From: Petaurus breviceps papuanus
Lineage: Eukaryota > Chordata > Mammalia > Diprotodontia > Petauridae
Assembly: GCA_028583685.1 (NCBI GenBank)
Contig: JAMXIF010001178.1
Span: forward strand, 1,993,872 to 2,057,871
Direction of reading: 5' to 3'
DNA: 64,000 bases
The notes beneath the pieces were generated by a model that worked only from the letters and a program-made list of their open reading frames with translations, was not told the DNA's origin and made no database searches. Positions 36,301-44,184 of this stretch are shown here, in pieces (position 1 is the stretch's first letter; every line of letters begins with the position of its first letter). The translations under genes and the position numbers were made by a program.

Positions 36301-39300
36301 ACTACTATTACTACTACTATGAGTGTTGCTATTATATTATGATTCTTAATACTATTGCTATTATGACTACTGCTATGATGATTATTACTAGTATTATAAT
36401 TACCACTGCTACTATGATTCCTACTGTTACTGATGCTTTTGCTACTATTACTATTATGATTATTGTTATTACTACTAATATTATTATTGCTACTAGCACC
36501 ATTACTATTACCACTAATATTACTATTAATGCTATTGCCATTACTACTGTTGTTACTATTATTACTACTACTATTATGATTCCTATTACTTCTACTATTG
36601 CTACTTTTACTATCTCTACTATTGCCACTAACACCACGATTGTTACTATTACCACCATTACTACTGTTGTAACTATTATGATTCTTACTACTAGTACTAC
36701 TACTGCTGCTACTACTACCAATACTAGTAACAATATTAGTTCAAATTAGCACCTATATTTCTAGGTCCTTATAATCTAAGCCATATACTCACTCAGGGGG
36801 TCCTTTCAAAGTATATTTATTTTCTCTCAGGACTAATGACATTTTTTTTTCATCCTTGGAATACCATTTTTTGCTCTAAACAGCATTCCAAGAACCTTAG
36901 TCTGAGAACTACCAATTGTATATTAATGATGTTGGTGATTATGATTGTTAGGGAGACTGTATAATGTAGTGGGTGGCCTCAGAGTCAAGAAAACCTGGCT
37001 TCAGGTCCAGTCGCTTAAGTCTCAGAACCTCAGGCAAGTTAATAGACAGTTGCAAGCAATTTTGTTTTTTGAATGGGGGTGGAGAAGAGGGGAAGACTCA
37101 GTATTTTGGAACCTGAAACTAGCTTAATTAAGAGGCATAGAATTTCCCCCCCCCCCAAAAAAAAAAACAATTGGGTGCAAGTGACTGGCAAAAGCTACAA
37201 GGCCTTGATGTGTCAACATGTTAGAATTATTGATGGTAATGAGCATATTGTTCCTGATGGTGGTGAAGTGTTTGCATTTGTAATCTATCAACAAACAGCA
37301 TTTAATACTCATCCAGCCCTGAGCACAGTGGTAGGAGAGAAACAAAGATGAATAAGATGGCCTCTCCCCTCCTGGGTCTTTCCATGCATAAAAGAGATAA
37401 GACCATGGCACTAATGATCACAGTTAAAATAGAAGGAACAGTGAGGATTCTGAGCACAGATGAGTGAGAGATATCAAATCCAGTTGGGGAGTTTTAATAA
37501 AGCTCGATGTACAAAATGGGACAAATGGACTATTTGGGGGAGTTAGGGCAAGCATTGTCACCATTTGACAAGGAAACTGAAATTGAAAGAAATTAAATGA
37601 AGGGACTTGCTGAAAGTCCCATAGGTCAGCAGTGGAACCAAGACTTTTGTGTTAGGTCACATTGCCTCTCTTCTACCATAAACTGGGGTAAAACACTTAC
37701 ATGACCTACCTCACCAAGCTGTGAGGATTGAGGGTGATCATGTATGTAAAGGTTCTTTAAGCTATAAAATATATTTTGAATGCCAGGTATAAATAACACC
37801 ACAACACCCTTCCCCCTATCCCAACTCCCCAGACTCCACAGCTGGGTGTTCATGCAAAAGTATGAACTCTAACATGTGACAAGCCACAGTGTACTGCCTA
37901 TGAACCTCAGCTTGCTCAGCTTTATCTTATAGCAAGTGAGTCAGTGTTCTGTGACCATTTCCAACCCATTATCAACCAAATCTTATGGACCCACAGGGTA
38001 TGGGCACATACCTCTCTTTCCATCAGAGCCAGCTTCTCCTTTGGGACCAGGGGGTCCAGGAAATCCTGGACAGCCTTGGAGTATAGCAAGTTTGTCCGAC
38101 TCCCCAAGACCCACAATCTTTACATCTGCAGGATGTGAAAGACACAAACGCGTCACACACATACGTGCACACACACGGCATTGAGTATTATATTTTCTAA
38201 AGGGTCTATAGAACCCAGAAATCAATTAGCACAAGGGACCAAAGTTAAAGCATATCTTCATAGGCTGAACTTGGGTAACTGTGGGGAATGGCTCCTTTTG
38301 ACATTAAGCATAAGAAGATACAAACTTAGCTTTAACTTATAGAGAAATCTGAAAGTGTCTGATAAAGTTCTTTAATGAACAAGTTTCACTCTCGGTCTGA
38401 GCTTGGTCTGATTGCCACTACATAGTGCAGGTAATCCTTGACCAAATGACCCTAAGAAACTTGGGGATTGGGGGGAAGGAGGAAGAATTAGAATGGGTAC
38501 TTACCTGTGGAAATTTTTGGAATTAGATGAAAGGAGATTTGCTCTGGGAGGGGTTTTAGAGCTAATCTATTAGGTGGCACAGTGGATAGAGTGTTGGTTC
38601 TGAAGCAGGAAGAACCATCTCCCTAAGTTCAAATCTAGCCTCAGATAATTATTAGCTGTATGACCCTGGGCAAGTCACTTAACCCTGTTTGCCTCAGTTT
38701 CCTCACCTATAGAAATGAGCTAGAGAAGAAAATTAGAAGATAACAAAACATTCTAGTATCTTTGCCAAGAAAACTCTAGATGGGCTCATGAAGAGTGGGA
38801 CATCACTAAAAACAATGATTCTACCCTATCTCTATTCTGTAGAGGAAAAACCTGAGGCACACGGAAGTGAAGTGTGTCATAAGGTCATAGAGGGAGTGAG
38901 TCATGGAGCTGGGACAAGCACTTCTATGTCTTGGGATTAGGAAAGAAGGAATAATCAGAGGCTTATGTGAGGACAGAGAGAAATTGTAATGGCCATTGGG
39001 GAGGGGAGAGAGAGACAAAGAGAAACAGGGAGACAGAGAGGGAGGGGTAGAGAGAGAAAGAGAGAGAGAGAAGGAGGGAGAGAGAAGGAGAGAGAGAGAA
39101 GGAGGGAGAGAGGAGGAGGGAGAGAAAGGAAGACAGACAGAGGAGAGCAAGAGATGGAGAGAGAGACAGAGACAGAGAGAGTCAGAGAAAGAGAGACAGG
39201 TTGTCAAGGTGGCTATAGAGGGTGTCAGGTAGTCATATCTATCCATTCAATTTTAGGGTTGGGCAATTAATAATCTTTCTTGGAGAAGTGACTTTGTCAG

Positions 39301-40862
39301 AATTCCCAAGGAATATAATTTTCATTTCTATATGCAAGAAAATGGTTTCCCAAAGGTGATGTCCAAGTATGACATCAAGATATAAGAGGCAACATGGTAT
39401 ATTGTATCAGCCTGGAGTGTGGAGAAACCTGGTTCAAATCCTACCTCCGACTCTAGCTACATATGGGCAGGTCAGTCAACCTCTCTGGAGCTCAATTCCT
39501 ATATAAAATGGGATGATAATAACCGTAATACCCATCTCCCAAAAGATCCCATGAAATTTTATATATACATATATCTTTTACATTATTACATTACATTACA
39601 AAATGTACATACATGCAACATATATATATTCTGTATATATGCATACATAAAATGTTTTGCTATATAAATATCAATTATTAAAAACCTGATGAGTATAGAA
39701 TACTGTGACGGTGCTGAGGGAAATACAAACTTTAGAAAAGACAAAGTAGGGGGTGGCTAGGTGGCACAGTGAATAGAGCACCAGCCCTGGAGTCAGGAGG
39801 ACCTGAGTTCAAATTCTGCCTCAGACACTTAACACTTACTAACTGTGTGACCTTGGGCAAGTCACTTAACCCCAATAGCCTTGCCTTCCCCCCTCCAAAA
39901 AGAAAAAAAAAAAGAAAAGACAAGGTCTCTGCCCTCCCAGAAGAGTCTAGTACGATGATAATGCCTACTAGACAATACACACAATTCCAGTATAAGTTCA
40001 TTGGAGAGTTTCAACACAAAGCATTTCAGGAAGTCCAAAAAGGAAAGTTGTTGTTGCCTTGAGCAAGGAGTTGGGAAGTGACAACTTCTGCTACACAAAG
40101 AGCCAACGTCGCGCTAGGAGGACTATCACCTTGGTCACCTGACTCACACAGCTCTTTCCAATGCAACTCCCAGTCATTAATTATATAGAGATCCTCCTAA
40201 AGATGTCTATGAACAACTATATATTAATAATAACTTGCATTTATGTAGTGCTTTAAAGTTTGCAAAACAATGTGTATATTTGTTATGTTATGTTGTTATG
40301 TTATATTATGTTATGTTATGTTTTATGTTTGTTATGTTATGTTATGTTTTATGTTTGTTATGTTATGTTATGTTATGTTCTATCTAATTTGATCCTCATA
40401 ACAACCCTGAGAAGTAAATGTTATTATTACTGTTTTTCCCATTTTACATATGAGGAAACTAAGGGAGAAGAAGGTTAAGTGATCTGCCCAGGGTCACACA
40501 GCCAGTAAGTATCTAGGGCAGTATTTGAACTCAGGTCCTCCTGACTCAAAGTCTTTCTAAGCACTGAACCATCTAGCTGTATATAGAAGTTCTGGGAAGA
40601 GAGGGAAAGGGTAAGAGGTTAGTGGAGAGAAGAGATCCCCTTTCTCAGAGTACACAAGGTTATAGAAGAGAAATGAGAAAGAGCAGGACACTATTGAGAA
40701 GAACGGGTCTCCATGTTCCTCAGGACTAGATCCAGGAAGGAATATCCGTTCTAGAGTTCAGAGAGCTCTCTGGGAATTGCACTCACCTGGGCACTGGCCG
40801 GGCTCCTGAACAGTGGAGGGCACGAGGTACAAACATGCCAAGAACCAGGCAACCCTTCCCAT
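30063..40862 (-). CDS. FCN1: Ficolin gene, 8 coding exons, 305-residue protein (FCN1/M-ficolin-like)
   Basis: Ficolins are secreted oligomeric lectins that bind acetylated sugars on microbes and start the lectin complement pathway with MASP proteases. Coding exons run 40862-40787, 38125-38012, 34827-34774, 34430-34398, 33339-33212, 32969-32840, 30840-30706 and 30310-30063; they sum to 918 bases with matching phases. Residues 1-19 look like a signal peptide, Cys24 and Cys44 are the likely oligomerising cysteines, residues 43-81 are 13 uninterrupted Gly-X-Y triplets, and residues 90-305 form the fibrinogen-like domain. By alignment from memory, Cys90/118, 97/125 and 249/262 match the family disulfides, Asp241 and Asp243 the calcium site, and His230 and His263 the two histidines of the human M-ficolin pH switch. 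Motifs GPHES and GYKYSYKV favour FCN1, but FCN2 or a marsupial-specific paralogue is possible. No stop, frameshift or splice defect was seen. Confidence 0.95.
30355..30460 (+). mobile_element. L2 LINE fragment in ficolin intron 7
   Basis: CATTCAAGGCCTTCCACAAA and CTATCCACCTCACTCC, an L2-like stretch. A (TTAA)n run follows at 30472-30491. Confidence 0.55.
30706..30840 (-). CDS. FCN1: Ficolin exon 7 (fibrinogen domain)
   Basis: It encodes [18 protein letters not shown] and [14 protein letters not shown]. The acceptor TTTTTTTCTAG has a good pyrimidine tract and the donor is GTGGGT; 135 bases, phase 1 to 1. Confidence 0.96.
30945..31190 (-). mobile_element. MAR1 SINE in ficolin intron 6
   Basis: CAGTTATGTCTGACTCTCCA, GGGGTTTTCTTGGCAAAGAT, TTAAGTGACTTGTCCAGGGT. 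Confidence 0.9.
31375..31490 (-). mobile_element. THER1/MIR fragment in ficolin intron 6
   Basis: TTTAGTGCTTCAAGGTTTGC and a GAGGTAGCAATTATTATCCC end; only the 3' half is present. Confidence 0.75.
31491..31984. other. Ficolin intron 6, unique-looking sequence
   Basis: About 500 bases without recognised repeat. It is G-rich near 31490-31560. Nothing identified. Confidence 0.45.
31985..32268 (-). mobile_element. THER1/MIR SINE followed by an L2 3' end (plus strand, 32196-32268)
   Basis: GTGCTTCAAGGTTTATAAAA and TTTACTGATGAGGAAGTTGA mark the SINE; GTGAGCTCCTTGAGATCAGG and CACAGCACCTGGCATA mark the L2 end. Confidence 0.75.
32270..32525 (-). mobile_element. MAR1 SINE in ficolin intron 6
   Basis: Starts with the (TTG)n tail complement, then CAGTCACTCCTGACTC, TTTTCTTGGCAAAGATACTG, TTAAGTGACTTGCCCAGGGT. 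Confidence 0.9.
32650..32681 (+). repeat. (TG)n microsatellite in ficolin intron 6
   Basis: Fifteen or so TG units with one GA interruption, 160 bases from exon 6. Confidence 0.9.
32840..32969 (-). CDS. FCN1: Ficolin exon 6 (fibrinogen domain)
   Basis: It encodes [16 protein letters not shown] then [19 protein letters not shown], a strongly conserved fibrinogen C-domain block. The acceptor is CCCCACAG and the donor GTGAGG; 130 bases, phase 0 to 1. Confidence 0.96.
32990..33180 (-). mobile_element. MIR-type SINE in ficolin intron 5
   Basis: GGGCCTTGGAGATCAATCAG, ATTTAGGCCCAGACATGAG; it fills most of the 242-bp intron. Confidence 0.65.
33212..33339 (-). CDS. FCN1: Ficolin exon 5 (fibrinogen domain, A region)
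   Basis: It encodes [17 protein letters not shown] and the fibrinogen hallmark [11 protein letters not shown] with Cys97, Cys118 and Cys125. The acceptor is TTTCCCAG and the donor GTGAGT; it starts in phase 1 and ends in phase 0, 128 bases. Confidence 0.96.
33655..33795 (-). mobile_element. MIR-like SINE in ficolin intron 4
   Basis: GAGAATTTCCTGGGCATTGA and GACCTGAACCCAGATCTTCC. Confidence 0.6.
33900..34055 (+). repeat. Unassigned SINE-like repeat in ficolin intron 4
   Basis: AGCCTGATCAGCCACAGCCA, GATGTCATTTTGATCCTCTT, AAAGGACAACAACCAACC. Its end resembles that of the repeat at 59100-59440. Confidence 0.5.
34398..34430 (-). CDS. FCN1: Ficolin exon 4 (33-base linker exon)
   Basis: A small exon giving [11 protein letters not shown], the linker between stalk and fibrinogen domain. 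Its Cys90 is the first domain cysteine, spaced 28 residues from Cys118 as in human ficolins. The acceptor is TGTACAG and the donor GTGACT; phases fit exons 3 and 5, which makes this very short exon secure. Confidence 0.88.
34774..34827 (-). CDS. FCN1: Ficolin exon 3 (collagen-like repeats)
   Basis: A 54-base exon encoding six Gly-X-Y triplets ([18 protein letters not shown]). The acceptor is CTACAG and the donor GTAAGT; phase 1 to phase 1. Confidence 0.95.
34930..35690 (-). mobile_element. MIR-type SINE split by a solo LTR
   Basis: Left piece 34930-35024 (TGTGGAGCTGGAAAGCGATC, TTTTACAGGTAGGGGAAATG) continues at 35583-35690 (GAGTTAAATCACTCACTCAG, CAAAGCCAGCATTTCTTCC). The 553-bp insert between is listed separately. 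Confidence 0.75.
35025..35577 (-). mobile_element. Solo LTR of an endogenous retrovirus (fossil), in ficolin intron 2
   Basis: The insert begins TG and ends CA, is 553 bases long, and is flanked by CCCTG (35020-35024) and GCCTG (35578-35582), a 5-base target duplication with one change. The minus strand has AATAAA near 35069, fixing its direction. The family is not named; no internal retroviral region remains. Confidence 0.6.
35935..36140 (-). mobile_element. MIR-like SINE in ficolin intron 2
   Basis: AGAGAGTTCCTTAGAGACCC, AAGTGACTTGCTCAGGGTCA, GAGGCAGAATTTGAACTC. Confidence 0.65.
36102..36291 (+). repeat. Direct repeat, copy 1 (about 190 bp), ficolin intron 2
   Basis: ACCATAAACTGGGGTAAAAC, GATCATGTATGTAAAGGTTC, TAAATAACACCACAACACCC; near-identical to 37641-37828. 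Part of it is THER1/MIR 3' sequence. Confidence 0.85.
36298..36745 (+). repeat. Degenerate trinucleotide (ACT/ATT)n array, about 450 bp
   Basis: Triplets ACT, ATT, ATG and GCT in one register across 150 units. Because every triplet keeps the register, frames on both strands stay open (136 Thr/Ile-rich codons on +, 133 Val/Ile-rich codons on -); these are repeat artefacts, not genes. Confidence 0.95.
36950..37065 (+). mobile_element. MIR-type SINE fragment in ficolin intron 2
   Basis: AATGTAGTGGGTGGCCTCAG, AGTCAAGAAAACCTGGCTTC. Confidence 0.6.
37275..37640 (+). repeat. Unassigned TATTAAGTG-type repeat, then a MIR fragment
   Basis: CATTTAATACTCATCCAGCC with GAGCACAGTGGTAGGAGAG matches the head of the copy at 27640; from about 37540 the sequence is MIR-like in reverse (GGAAACTGAAATTGAAAG). 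Confidence 0.5.
37641..37828 (+). repeat. Direct repeat, copy 2 (about 190 bp), ficolin intron 2
   Basis: ACCATAAACTGGGGTAAAAC, GATCATGTATGTAAAGGTTC and TAAATAACACCACAACACCC as in copy 1, 1.54 kb away. Confidence 0.85.
38012..38125 (-). CDS. FCN1: Ficolin exon 2 (N-terminal segment and start of collagen stalk)
   Basis: It encodes [16 protein letters not shown] followed by [16 protein letters not shown] and SDGKR, the family-typical segment before and at the start of the collagen stalk. The acceptor is CTGCAG and the donor GTATGT; phase 1 at both ends, 114 bases. Confidence 0.95.
38570..38820 (+). mobile_element. MAR1 SINE in ficolin intron 1
   Basis: TAGGTGGCACAGTGGATAGA, TATGACCCTGGGCAAGTCAC, tail TATCTTTGCCAAGAAAACTC. 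Confidence 0.85.
38825..38930 (-). mobile_element. MIR-type SINE fragment in ficolin intron 1
   Basis: AACCTGAGGCACACGGAAGT; short and diverged. Confidence 0.5.
38995..39200 (+). repeat. GA-rich low-complexity tract
   Basis: Mixed GA, GGA and GACA units for about 200 bases in ficolin intron 1. Confidence 0.9.
39387..39555 (+). mobile_element. MIR-type SINE in ficolin intron 1
   Basis: GAAACCTGGTTCAAATCCTA, TATAAAATGGGATGATAATA. Confidence 0.75.
39747..39911 (+). mobile_element. WSINE1-like SINE with target duplication, ficolin intron 1
   Basis: GGTGGCACAGTGAATAGAGC, GAGTCAGGAGGACCTGAG, TCACTTAACCCCAATAGCC, poly(A). AGAAAAGACAA lies on both sides (39734-39744 and 39912-39922). Confidence 0.9.
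40225..40585 (-). mobile_element. THER1/MIR SINE containing a (TTATG)n expansion, ficolin intron 1
   Basis: GTAGTGCTTTAAAGTTTGCA, then about 105 bases of TTATG and variants at 40275-40380, then TTTGATCCTCATAACAACCC and AAGTGATCTGCCCAGGGTCA. The pentanucleotide grew inside the SINE. Confidence 0.85.
40787..40862 (-). CDS. FCN1: Ficolin exon 1 (start codon and signal peptide)
   Basis: The ATG is at 40862-40860. The exon encodes a short basic start, a hydrophobic core ([11 protein letters not shown]) and the segment EPGQCP with Cys24, the usual N-terminal ficolin cysteine. It ends in phase 1 at a perfect GTGAGT donor. Only this ATG gives a signal peptide in frame with exon 2. Confidence 0.93.
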
Positions 40863-40942
40863 GGTTTGAATAGGCTCTTGGGCCTCAAGGCTCCAGTCAC
40901 TTCTTGGTCCCTTTTTCCTTGGCTGCCAAAGGCTTCCCGATC

Positions 40943-40950
40943 TTTTAAAG
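40943..40950 (-). promoter_or_regulatory. Candidate TATA-like box of the ficolin gene
   Basis: The minus strand reads CTTTAAAAGA about 80 bases upstream of the ficolin ATG. A start about 30 bases downstream would leave a 5' leader of roughly 50 bases. Placement is plausible, but nothing else proves promoter use. Confidence 0.4.
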
Positions 40951-41514
40951 GCTTTGGAAAGCCAGCCCTCATGCTCCCTCCCTTCTTGTTTCTCTTCTCT
41001 CCTGGGGTGAACTGTTTGCTTTGGCCCCTTGGTAAAGTATCAGATAATCTGAAAGAATGTTCTTCTCTAATTAGGTCCTTGGGAGTTTTCTGCTTCCTAG
41101 AAACTCCTTTTTTACCCCCTTTGCTTTTCTGTCTGGACCTGTGATTTCCTGACTGGTGACTGACTGACTCTCTTGGCACTCTACTGCAGGACAGCCCCAG
41201 GCATGCTTCGTTCTCTTTCTCTGTCCATTTCCTCCATAGCTTCACCAACCCCTTTGGGGCCTACACCGGAGATCATGCTCACTGGGGAGCTTTTATTCCT
41301 TCCCTCTCCTGAATTACCATACTGGTGCACTGACTGGTGACTCCACAGCCATACTAACCACCTTGGTGCCCAGAGCAGAGACTTCTCTTCCCAGTCCTGA
41401 TCTCCACCCCCATCTACCTACCTAAGTCTGGAACCAGCTCTGCCATAACTCCCCCGAAGAATATGTGAATCTCTTTCTGAAACAACATGCCCTGTTCCCT
41501 TCTACTCTACAAAG
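40951..41514. other. Upstream flank of the ficolin gene
   Basis: About 560 bases with no recognised repeat. CT-rich stretches occur; regulatory sites cannot be assigned by reading. Confidence 0.45.
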
Positions 41515-41645
41515 TATATAGATATATACTTAGAATGTAGGCTTTTTGAGAGCAAGAATTGTCTTTACTCAAATATAAAAAGTATTTTCAATACAAATTT
41601 AAATACAAAAGTATTTTCGATGCTTAGCACAGCACTTGGCACATT
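41515..41645 (+). mobile_element. L2 LINE 3' end
   Basis: AGGCTTTTTGAGAGCAAGAA, TAGCACAGCACTTGGCACAT. Confidence 0.7.
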
Positions 41646-41885
41646 GGTTGTTCAGTCACTTTTTTTCAGTCATCTTGTCCTCTTCTTGAACCCATTTTGA
41701 GGTTGTTGATTTTTTTTTACCATTTCCTTCTCCAGCACATTTTTACAGATGAGGAAACTGAGGCAAATAGGATTAAGTGATTTACCCAGGGTCACAAATC
41801 TAGTAAGTGTCTAAGGTGAGATTTTAACTCAGGCAGATGTTTCTTCCTGACTCCAGGCCTGGTATTCTATCCAGTGAGCCACCAT
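41640..41885 (-). mobile_element. MAR1 SINE
   Basis: ACCATTTCCTTCTCCAGCAC, GATGAGGAAACTGAGGCAAA, TCCTGACTCCAGGCCTGG. Confidence 0.85.
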
Positions 41886-41889
41886 ATGT

Positions 41890-42270
41890 GTTTGGTGCAA
41901 TTCCCAATATGGAAACTTCTTCAGCGTAGATTTCCCACTTGTCAATAATTTATATATTTAGAGAGTTCCCTGGAGCTCTGAGAGATTAAATGATTTGCCT
42001 GAGGTGGGTGTCAGAGGATGGACTTGAACCCAGGTTTTTCAGGGCCAGCATTCTATAAACCATACCACAATGTCACTCCCCTAAGAAGTAACTTGGAAGA
42101 ACTAGAAGTAACTTTAGAGATCCTTAGAACACTCCACTCCTACTCTCCATTTGACAAAATGATGAAATTGAGGATCAGTGAGAAAGGTAAAGACTTGTCT
42201 AAGTCTATTCAGGTAACTGATAGCTGGCCGAGATTCCATCAGGAGGTCTCTGATTCCCAATCAACTAGTC
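41890..42270 (-). mobile_element. Two MIR-type SINE fragments
   Basis: The first (to 42085) has AGAGAGTTCCCTGGAGCTCT and GACTTGAACCCAGG; the second has AATGATGAAATTGAGGATCA. Confidence 0.6.
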
Positions 42271-42296
42271 CTTTTTTTAGGTTCAATAAATTTATT

Positions 42297-42540
42297 TTGG
42301 GGCAGCTCAATGATGCAGTGGCTAGAGGAAATGAATGTTCATCCTTCTGAGTTCATATCTGGCTTTGGACACTTACTAGCTGTGTGACCCTAGGCAAGTC
42401 ACTTAACCCTCAGTTTGTTTTCATGTGCAAAATGAGTTGAAGAAGAAAACAGCAAACTACTCCAATATCTTTGCCAGAAAACTCCAAATGGGGTCACAAA
42501 GAGTCAGACGTGACTAAAAACAACAGCAACAATTTGTTTT
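42297..42540 (+). mobile_element. MAR1 SINE
   Basis: GTGTGACCCTAGGCAAGTCA, TCCAATATCTTTGCCAGAAA, GGGTCACAAAGAGTCAGACG, AACAACAGCAACAA tail. Confidence 0.9.
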
Positions 42541-43588
42541 TTTTAAAAATTATAGAATGCTTCTTAGAAAAGAGCATTACATTCTTCCTAGTGCTCTAAT
42601 GGATGACAGAGACACAGGGACTCTTGGTATTTTTTCTCCTCTATCCCCCTCTGCCCTCTTCCAAAATTGACCACAAAGCAAGGTGTTCACAACAGTAACA
42701 GGAAGGGGGATTTTTTTTTTTTTACCATCAGCAATGAACAAAAATAAAATTCACTCTCTCAACAGCAGTTCCAAAATTTCAGTGTGAGTTTTACACATCG
42801 TTTCCCCCAATCCTGTTTGTAAGAAACTAAAACATTATATCTGGTGAACAGGGAAGATTTCACTATACCTCAAATGAAGAACAGTTATGAGGCAAGGGAA
42901 TGGTGACTTTTTGAACAGAAGCAGATTAAAAAACCCCTAAAGATGCAAGACTCCTTCAATTCTTCACTAGTCTGAAAAAACATTGCAGAATACTGCTTCC
43001 CACTATAAAAAAAAACAAAAAACATTTTGCATTAGAATCTTTCAACATCTGTATGCTGCTTCTCACTGGTTTGCTTAAATTCTAAGTATTCTGAAGAAAA
43101 ATCATCCCTACCAATTTTGGATCATCAAACATCATTGTGAAACCATCAGAGTCATAGGTTTCACCATAGAAATTGGGACATAGGGCTGTGCACATCCTTT
43201 GATGGGAGATTCAGATATAAAAATCTAGTAGGGTTCTTATTCACTGCACAACCCCAGTACACTTTCCATCAATTAGAACAACACTCTCAGTGGAATGAGG
43301 ATAACCGTCACCTTCCTGGAAAAGTCTGAATGTTCTCTTGAAGTTCTTTGATTTTAGTACTTTTGACCACAATAATTCCTCCCATTAGACTCTGATGAAT
43401 CAACAGTTTTGACTTACAGTCAAAGTTACTTCCTTTATATTGTTGGTAATTTAAGCATTCCACAGCATCAGATTTGACTGGAAGTTGACTGGTTGCAGTG
43501 GGTAATGGCACCTTCCAAGGTGGGAATGATTTTCTTCAGAATTTTTTCCGTTTTTTCTTTATCTTCACTGATCCTCCATTTGCTGTCT
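42541..43588 (-). pseudogene. HNRNPK: Processed HNRNPK pseudogene (5' truncated, internally deleted)
   Basis: The minus strand carries an intronless hnRNP K copy. From 43588 it reads [12 protein letters not shown], then an open KH2 stretch with [19 protein letters not shown] and [15 protein letters not shown], then frame-shifted remnants of ECCPHST, VVLI and GFTMMFDD. It then jumps to the C-terminal region (KQHTDVERF for KQYADVEGF), followed by the alternative KQYSGKFF tail region and 3' UTR, including the part reading GAACACCTTGCTTTGTGG. The glycine-rich middle and most of KH3 are missing. The absence of introns, frameshifts and UTR content show a dead retrocopy of the ADVEGF-ending isoform. 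A hAT MITE abuts the 5' side and a MAR1 SINE the 3' side. Confidence 0.9.
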
Positions 43589-43698
43589 GTCCCCTTAATA
43601 GAAGGATTTGTTCTGTGAAGTTTTGATTCAGTCAAAGGGCCACACTTGAGGACCTAGAGGGCCACATGTGGCCTTGAGGCTGTAGGTTCCTACCCCTG
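43589..43698 (+). mobile_element. hAT-type MITE, right half
   Basis: GTTTTGATTCAGTCAAAGGG, GAGGGCCACATGTGGCC, ending GTAGGTTCCTACCCCTG, the terminal inverted repeat of a Charlie-like hAT family. The left end is missing; it abuts the HNRNPK retrocopy. Confidence 0.65.
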
Positions 43699-44184
43699 AC
43701 AATAGCACAAGGACACCTTCAGCATCTAACTCAGTTGATGGAGCTAGACAGAAGAAACCAAGCAGAGGTTCCCACTCTCTTCTCCCATGCCCAAATCTAA
43801 TACTCTTTCCATTCGCTATATTCATTAGTTCTCATTCCCTTCTAGAAACAGCAGATATTCAGACCCCATTTGCAAAGAAGGACTCTTCCATTAAGAAAAG
43901 CTTGCCTTGCACGTCTGGCTTTAAGTAAAGGCCAGACACCCAAATTGCCTTGTCTTCAATGGGCTTTTAGTTGCAAGTTGTCCTTAGGAGCTTTGTACAG
44001 GTGACGCCGTGCTGTCTTTGATAGGTAGGACATTCTGCCTTTCTTCCTTTCCTCCAGCATTTATTGTCTTTGCTATTCAGGAGTACTTGCCACGGACTGC
44101 TGTGTACTGTCAGTTATGTCTGTACACAAGCATTTTGTTGCCCCAGCTAGATTGTGAGCACCTTAATTAAAATAATAACCCCTT
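43699..44184. other. Intergenic sequence, nothing recognised
   Basis: No gene or clear repeat was recognised. Confidence 0.45.

Noticed and set aside
36332-36749. Long open frames on both strands (136 and 133 codons)
   Set aside because: They arise from a triplet repeat kept in register; composition is almost only Thr/Ile or Val/Ile and there is no gene context beyond lying in an intron.
38821-39270. Ser/Leu-rich and Arg/Glu-rich open frames of 78-141 codons
   Set aside because: Produced by the GA-rich low-complexity tract.
40751-41248. 165-codon minus-strand frame overlapping ficolin exon 1
   Set aside because: It is in a different frame from the ficolin ATG, has no recognised motif and crosses the exon 1 splice donor; ficolin explains this strand.
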